The translations under genes and the position numbers were made by a program. A DNA stretch of 64,000 bases, taken from NCBI GenBank assembly GCA_963761035.1, contig CAVXFH010000002.1, forward strand, positions 2,356,001 through 2,420,000, read 5' to 3'. The DNA is from JARRQJ01 sp963761035. GTDB lineage: Bacteria; Pseudomonadota; Gammaproteobacteria; DRLM01. Of this stretch, positions 60,912 to 64,000 are shown piece after piece (the stretch's first letter is position 1; each line of letters begins with the position of its first letter). The notes under the pieces are model-generated. The model was given only the letters and a program-made list of their open reading frames with translations. It had not been told where the DNA came from and searched no databases.

Positions 60912-61094
60912 TGGCCGTAAACGGACATGGGCAAATAAAGCAGTGCCCGGATTCATCTCCTCGGACGGTTGTCTCTAATTAGGTAAGTCAAAGACTTAGT
61001 GATGTTGCGCGCCCGAGCTGATGAATCTGGGCACTGGATTGAGTGTCTTTCCCTTGTTAATCAACCGTGAAGGGTCTGCAACGGACCCGTCTCG
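60912..61094 (-). repeat. Long inverted repeat, right copy (contains element G)
   Basis: Inverted partner of 57062-57243. Element G is 60941-61036. Read on the minus strand it runs GTTGCAGACCCTTCACGG, then CAGTGCCCAGATTCATCAGC, core CGGGCGCGC, AAGTCTTTGACTTACCTAAT, and ends TTTGCCCATGTCCGTTTACG. Confidence 0.85.
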
Positions 61095-61393
61095 GTCATC
61101 CGGCTGAAAATTGTGAATGACCGCTATTCAAATATTGAACCAAGGCTGCACCCCGTTGCCTCCGGCCTGAACACGTTAATCTGAAGGTAATCGCTTCGCC
61201 CTGCTTGTGATCGTCTGTCGATGAGTAAAAGTGAATAGTTTATCGGAACTCATAGCCAAGTCAGCACATCCTGGTTTTGATCAAGTTTATTTAATTCTGG
61301 TCGATTTAAATAAAATCGGAATAACATTCAGGGAAATTTCGTTTTATTTTTAAAAAAGAACAATATATTAGGACCTTCTTCAATAGATTTAAG
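61095..61393. other. Leader of the GGDEF-EAL gene
   Basis: About 300 bp, AT-rich in the last 130 bases, no ORF. It presumably holds the promoter; a poly-T/poly-A stretch lies at 61340-61360. Confidence 0.4.
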
Positions 61394-63439
61394 GTGGCGA
61401 TAATCGAAATCATAATCCCAAGTTTGTATATGTTGGCGGGGGTTGTTGTCTATGGAATGATCCAACATTTGATCTTTGCTAACAACTCGGTCAACCATAT
61501 CGCCCATAAGTTATTTTCCAGCATGTGTCTGGCAATAACGCTGCTCGTAATTTTTGGCGTGAGAATTCTGCATTCGGAAAATCATGCTGAGTTTATTAAT
61601 TCTCTTAGACTAAATATTGCAGCTGGCCTGGCTGTAACCGGTTTATTTCTCTGGTTCATTACCGAGTACACAGGTAAACGGAATTTACGTGCCACAATTG
61701 CAGTGACGCTTTTCATTGCCATTTTGCTTTTGGTCAATTTTGTTCAGCCTAATACTTTGCAATATGAGCAGTTCGGCGGGTTATATAAGCTGAAGCTGCC
61801 TTGGGGGGAAGTAATAACGCGTGGATATGGCCACAGCGGTCCCTTGGCATACGTTGCCGCTACAACATATCTTGCGATATTGGGATTTGCAATTTATACC
61901 CTGATCGACTTCTATCGTCGCTCCGGCCGCCGTACAGCAGCATGGATGTTGTTTGCATCCACTATATTCATGATATGCGCTGTTGAGGGCATCCTTGTAC
62001 GACTTTCCGTCATCCACTTCATCGAGCTGGGACCTTATGGATTTCTGATAATGGTTGCCGTGATGGGTGGGGCCCTAAGTGGCGAAATCCAGCAAATGAC
62101 CCGACAACTTGCATTCTACGACCAGCTTACCGATTTACCAAATCGACGGCTACTCAATGAGAGAATAAATCAAGTTTTGTTCTCAAGTGCGCGCAACGGT
62201 CGGTATGGGGCGCTCCTGCTAATTGATTTAGATAACTTTAAAACCATCAACGATTCTGTCGGACATCTCTCAGGAGACCTAATACTCAAGCAGATCGCGG
62301 ACCGTTTATCCAGCCTGGTTCGTAAGAGCGATACGGTGGCCCGTCTAGGGGGAGATGAGTTTGTGGTATTGCTGAGCGAAATAAGTGAAAATAGTAAGAA
62401 TGCTGCGATTAAAGCAAGAACAGTTGGAGAGAAAATTCTCCACGTTCTTAGTATGCACTACCAGCTCGATAATAGAGAATATCATTCCACTGCCAGCATT
62501 GGCATAACTATGTATCAGGGTAATCAGCTCACAACGGAAGAGTTGATCAAACAAGCCGATATTGCAATGTATCAGGCGAAGAATAGAGGCCGTAATAACC
62601 TGAGTTTCTTTAATCAAATGATGCAGGCCGAGATCAGTGCCCGTGCCTCTCTTGAAAATGACTTACGTAAAGCGCTTGGAGGACAGCAATTCGCTTTAAA
62701 TTATCAATTGCAAGTTGACAACGCACATCGCCCAGTTGGAGTAGAAGCTTTAATTCGCTGGATGCACCCTAAACGCGGTTTAGTTTCTCCCGCAGAATTT
62801 ATTCCGCTAGCGGAAGAAACTGGGTTAATCATACCTATTGGTCAATGGGTTTTGGAGACTGCATGTGCGCAAATTAGGCAATGGGATCAGGACCCTCTCA
62901 CCCGCGATCTCATACTTGCAATAAACGTAAGCTCAAAGCAATTCCGAATGGCGGGCTTCGTAGAACAGATTAAAACTGCAATAACGCGTCACGACATAAA
63001 CCCAAAACTTTTAAAGCTCGAGCTCACGGAAAGCATGTTGTTGGAGGATATCGAAGACACCATTGTAATTATGAAAACTCTAAAAGAGATTGGAGTAAAT
63101 TTTTCATTGGACGATTTTGGAACAGGCTATTCGTCTCTACAATATCTTAAGCGCTTGCCACTCGATCAGCTGAAAATAGACCAATCATTTGTTCGTGATA
63201 TCGCCGTGAATAGCAGTGATAATGTGATAGTTCGTACCATTGTTGTGATGGCAAAAAGTCTAAATCTCAGTGTTATTGCCGAAGGTGTTGAGACAGAAAT
63301 TCAACGTAACCTACTGTTAGAGAGCGGCTGCACACATTTCCAAGGATATTTCTTCGCAAAGCCTACTACTGCGAATGATTTGGAATCGTTGCTCAGAGAT
63401 AGCGTACTACCTTCCGAAATCCTAAATTTAGCAATTTAA
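61394..63439 (+). CDS. Membrane GGDEF-EAL protein (cyclic-di-GMP turnover)
   Basis: 681 residues, GTG start. The first 230 residues contain about seven hydrophobic segments (for example MLAGVVVYGMIQHLIF and IAAGLAVTGLFLWFI), forming a membrane sensor. The GGDEF domain follows, starting FYDQLTDLPNRRLLNERINQ, with the active-site motif RLGGDEFVVL intact near residue 317. The EAL domain has GVEALIRWMHPKRG near 450, then NVSSKQFR, ESMLLEDIEDT and DDFGTGYSSLQYLKRLPLDQ, with loop 6 and catalytic residues present. So both diguanylate cyclase and phosphodiesterase motifs are kept; the net activity is unknown. A hairpin follows at 63461. Outside the att array. Confidence 0.88.
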   Translation: MAIIEIIIPSLYMLAGVVVYGMIQHLIFANNSVNHIAHKLFSSMCLAITLLVIFGVRILHSENHAEFINSLRLNIAAGLAVTGLFLWFITEYTGKRNLRATIAVTLFIAILLLVNFVQPNTLQYEQFGGLYKLKLPWGEVITRGYGHSGPLAYVAATTYLAILGFAIYTLIDFYRRSGRRTAAWMLFASTIFMICAVEGILVRLSVIHFIELGPYGFLIMVAVMGGALSGEIQQMTRQLAFYDQLTDLPNRRLLNERINQVLFSSARNGRYGALLLIDLDNFKTINDSVGHLSGDLILKQIADRLSSLVRKSDTVARLGGDEFVVLLSEISENSKNAAIKARTVGEKILHVLSMHYQLDNREYHSTASIGITMYQGNQLTTEELIKQADIAMYQAKNRGRNNLSFFNQMMQAEISARASLENDLRKALGGQQFALNYQLQVDNAHRPVGVEALIRWMHPKRGLVSPAEFIPLAEETGLIIPIGQWVLETACAQIRQWDQDPLTRDLILAINVSSKQFRMAGFVEQIKTAITRHDINPKLLKLELTESMLLEDIEDTIVIMKTLKEIGVNFSLDDFGTGYSSLQYLKRLPLDQLKIDQSFVRDIAVNSSDNVIVRTIVVMAKSLNLSVIAEGVETEIQRNLLLESGCTHFQGYFFAKPTTANDLESLLRDSVLPSEILNLAI

Positions 63440-63460
63440 GATCGGCCGCAAACATTGGAA

Positions 63461-63476
63461 GACCCCCGTGGGGGTC
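63461..63476. terminator. Perfect hairpin after the GGDEF-EAL gene
   Basis: GACCCCC, GT, GGGGGTC: seven paired bases, 21 bases after the stop. No T-run follows on the plus strand. Confidence 0.4.
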
Positions 63477-63522
63477 CAGCGCGGTAATCCCCCCCATTAG
63501 TAGCCGGTGTTTGAAGTCGAGC

Positions 63523-64000
63523 CTAGGCCACAATGGCCAACTTCTGTTTTGGGGTGATGCCTCCCAAACCCATATTGGGGCGTTCGTCATGGTATGTCCA
63601 AAGCCGGCGCGTGGCGAATTCCTGCACCTCGGCGATAGTTTCAACTAGATATTGCCCCAGCTATTCATAGCGGACCGTTCGGTTATAGCGTTCGACGTAG
63701 GCGTTCTGCTGTGGCTTGCCGCTGGATATGCTACAGGCGTATGCCATGCTCCTTGGTCCACGTACCGAACGCGGCGCAGATTACTCCGGCCCATTATCGC
63801 AGCGCAAGGCCTGTGGCCGGCCCCGTCACTCGATGATCTGCTTGAAGGCTCGAATGACCCGCTCGGCAGGCAGCGAGAGGCCCGCCCCGATGCCTAGGCC
63901 CTCACAATTGAAGTCGTCAATCACATTCAATAGTCGAAACGCGCGACCATCCTCCATGCGGTCATGCATGAAATCCACCGACCAGACCGATTGATCGCAT
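63523..64000 (-). pseudogene. IS3-family transposase OrfB, decayed and cut by the window end
   Basis: Minus strand reads, across frame changes and stops, MHDRMEDGRAFRLLNVIDDF, NCEGLGIGAGLSLPAERVIR, AFKQII, GRPQALRCDNGPE, GKPQQNAYVERYNRTVRYE, a stop where Trp is expected, LGQYLVETIAEVQEFATRRL, and GLGGITPKQKLAIV, stop. This is the catalytic core of an IS3 OrfB (second Asp in CDNGPE, Glu in YVERYNRT) different from the intact IS3 element at 49372. At least two stops and two frameshifts. The 5' part lies beyond 64000. Confidence 0.85.

Noticed and set aside
53721..61036. Integron attC sites
   Set aside because: The 95-bp elements fold, but lack the GTTRRRY/RYYYAAC boundary consensus, and no integron integrase is in the window.

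Overview
The window suggests a gammaproteobacterial chromosome. The first 5.3 kb carries a compact GC-rich core block in the order recX (3' end), alaS, lysC, csrA, tRNA-Ser(GCU), tRNA-Arg(ACG), an order typical of this class. I cannot name the genus. Almost everything after the tRNA-Arg gene is accessory DNA: base composition changes from gene to gene, pseudogenes and insertion sequences are frequent, and copies of the 3' end of tRNA-Arg recur along the next 56 kb.

Region 1 (5.29-25.45 kb) is a complete-looking genomic island. It is bounded by an exact 45-bp repeat of the tRNA-Arg 3' half, with a tyrosine integrase and an excisionase-like HTH gene beside the left end and an 18-bp putative integrase arm site near each end. 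Its cargo is a heavily decayed type I restriction-modification locus (hsdR, hsdS, hsdM). The 5' end of hsdM is present three times, and the copies separate small modules of nuclease-like genes (a large decayed zinc-ribbon/PD-(D/E)XK-like gene, a NucS-like gene, a DUF3800 gene). Past hsdM lie another nuclease-like gene, a GIY-YIG pseudogene and an AT-rich pair encoding secreted proteins (glycine-rich protein and a 926-residue helical protein). Two mirror-oriented arrays of pentamers spaced about one helical turn apart (7.62-7.84 and 24.99-25.18 kb) flank this cargo.

Region 2 (25.45-61.04 kb) is a row of short segments of one to about ten genes, separated by copies, fragments or hybrids of the tRNA-Arg attachment sequence and, further right, by a roughly 95-bp inverted-repeat element that contains the same CGGGCGCGC core. 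In order the segments carry: a double AAA+ ATPase; a probable metal-acquisition block (His-rich protein, DUF2892 and DUF4259 proteins, TonB-dependent receptor, five-gene Nik/Dpp-type ABC transporter); an IS481 element with a divergent dmeF/dmeR-type efflux pair and its operator; a decayed guaA fragment, a GT-A glycosyltransferase and a multicopper oxidase fragment; a GT-B glycosyltransferase; MarC, DUF2934, Hsp20, an IS3 element and a sulfotransferase; a multi-spanning membrane protein; a kelch-repeat surface protein; a porin; and a segment between 183-bp inverted repeats holding a DUF768 gene, transposase/dehydrogenase debris and a secreted phosphoesterase. None of these later segments has its own integrase.

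Region 3 (61.1-64 kb) has a membrane GGDEF-EAL protein and a decayed IS3-family transposase running off the end.

The most notable feature is the segmented attachment-site array. Two junctions (42.57 and 44.87 kb) look like reciprocal hybrids of the two site types joined at an 11-bp shared core, which suggests repeated site-specific recombination at the tRNA end. Functionally the cargo divides into decayed anti-phage genes, metal homeostasis, and envelope or surface functions.
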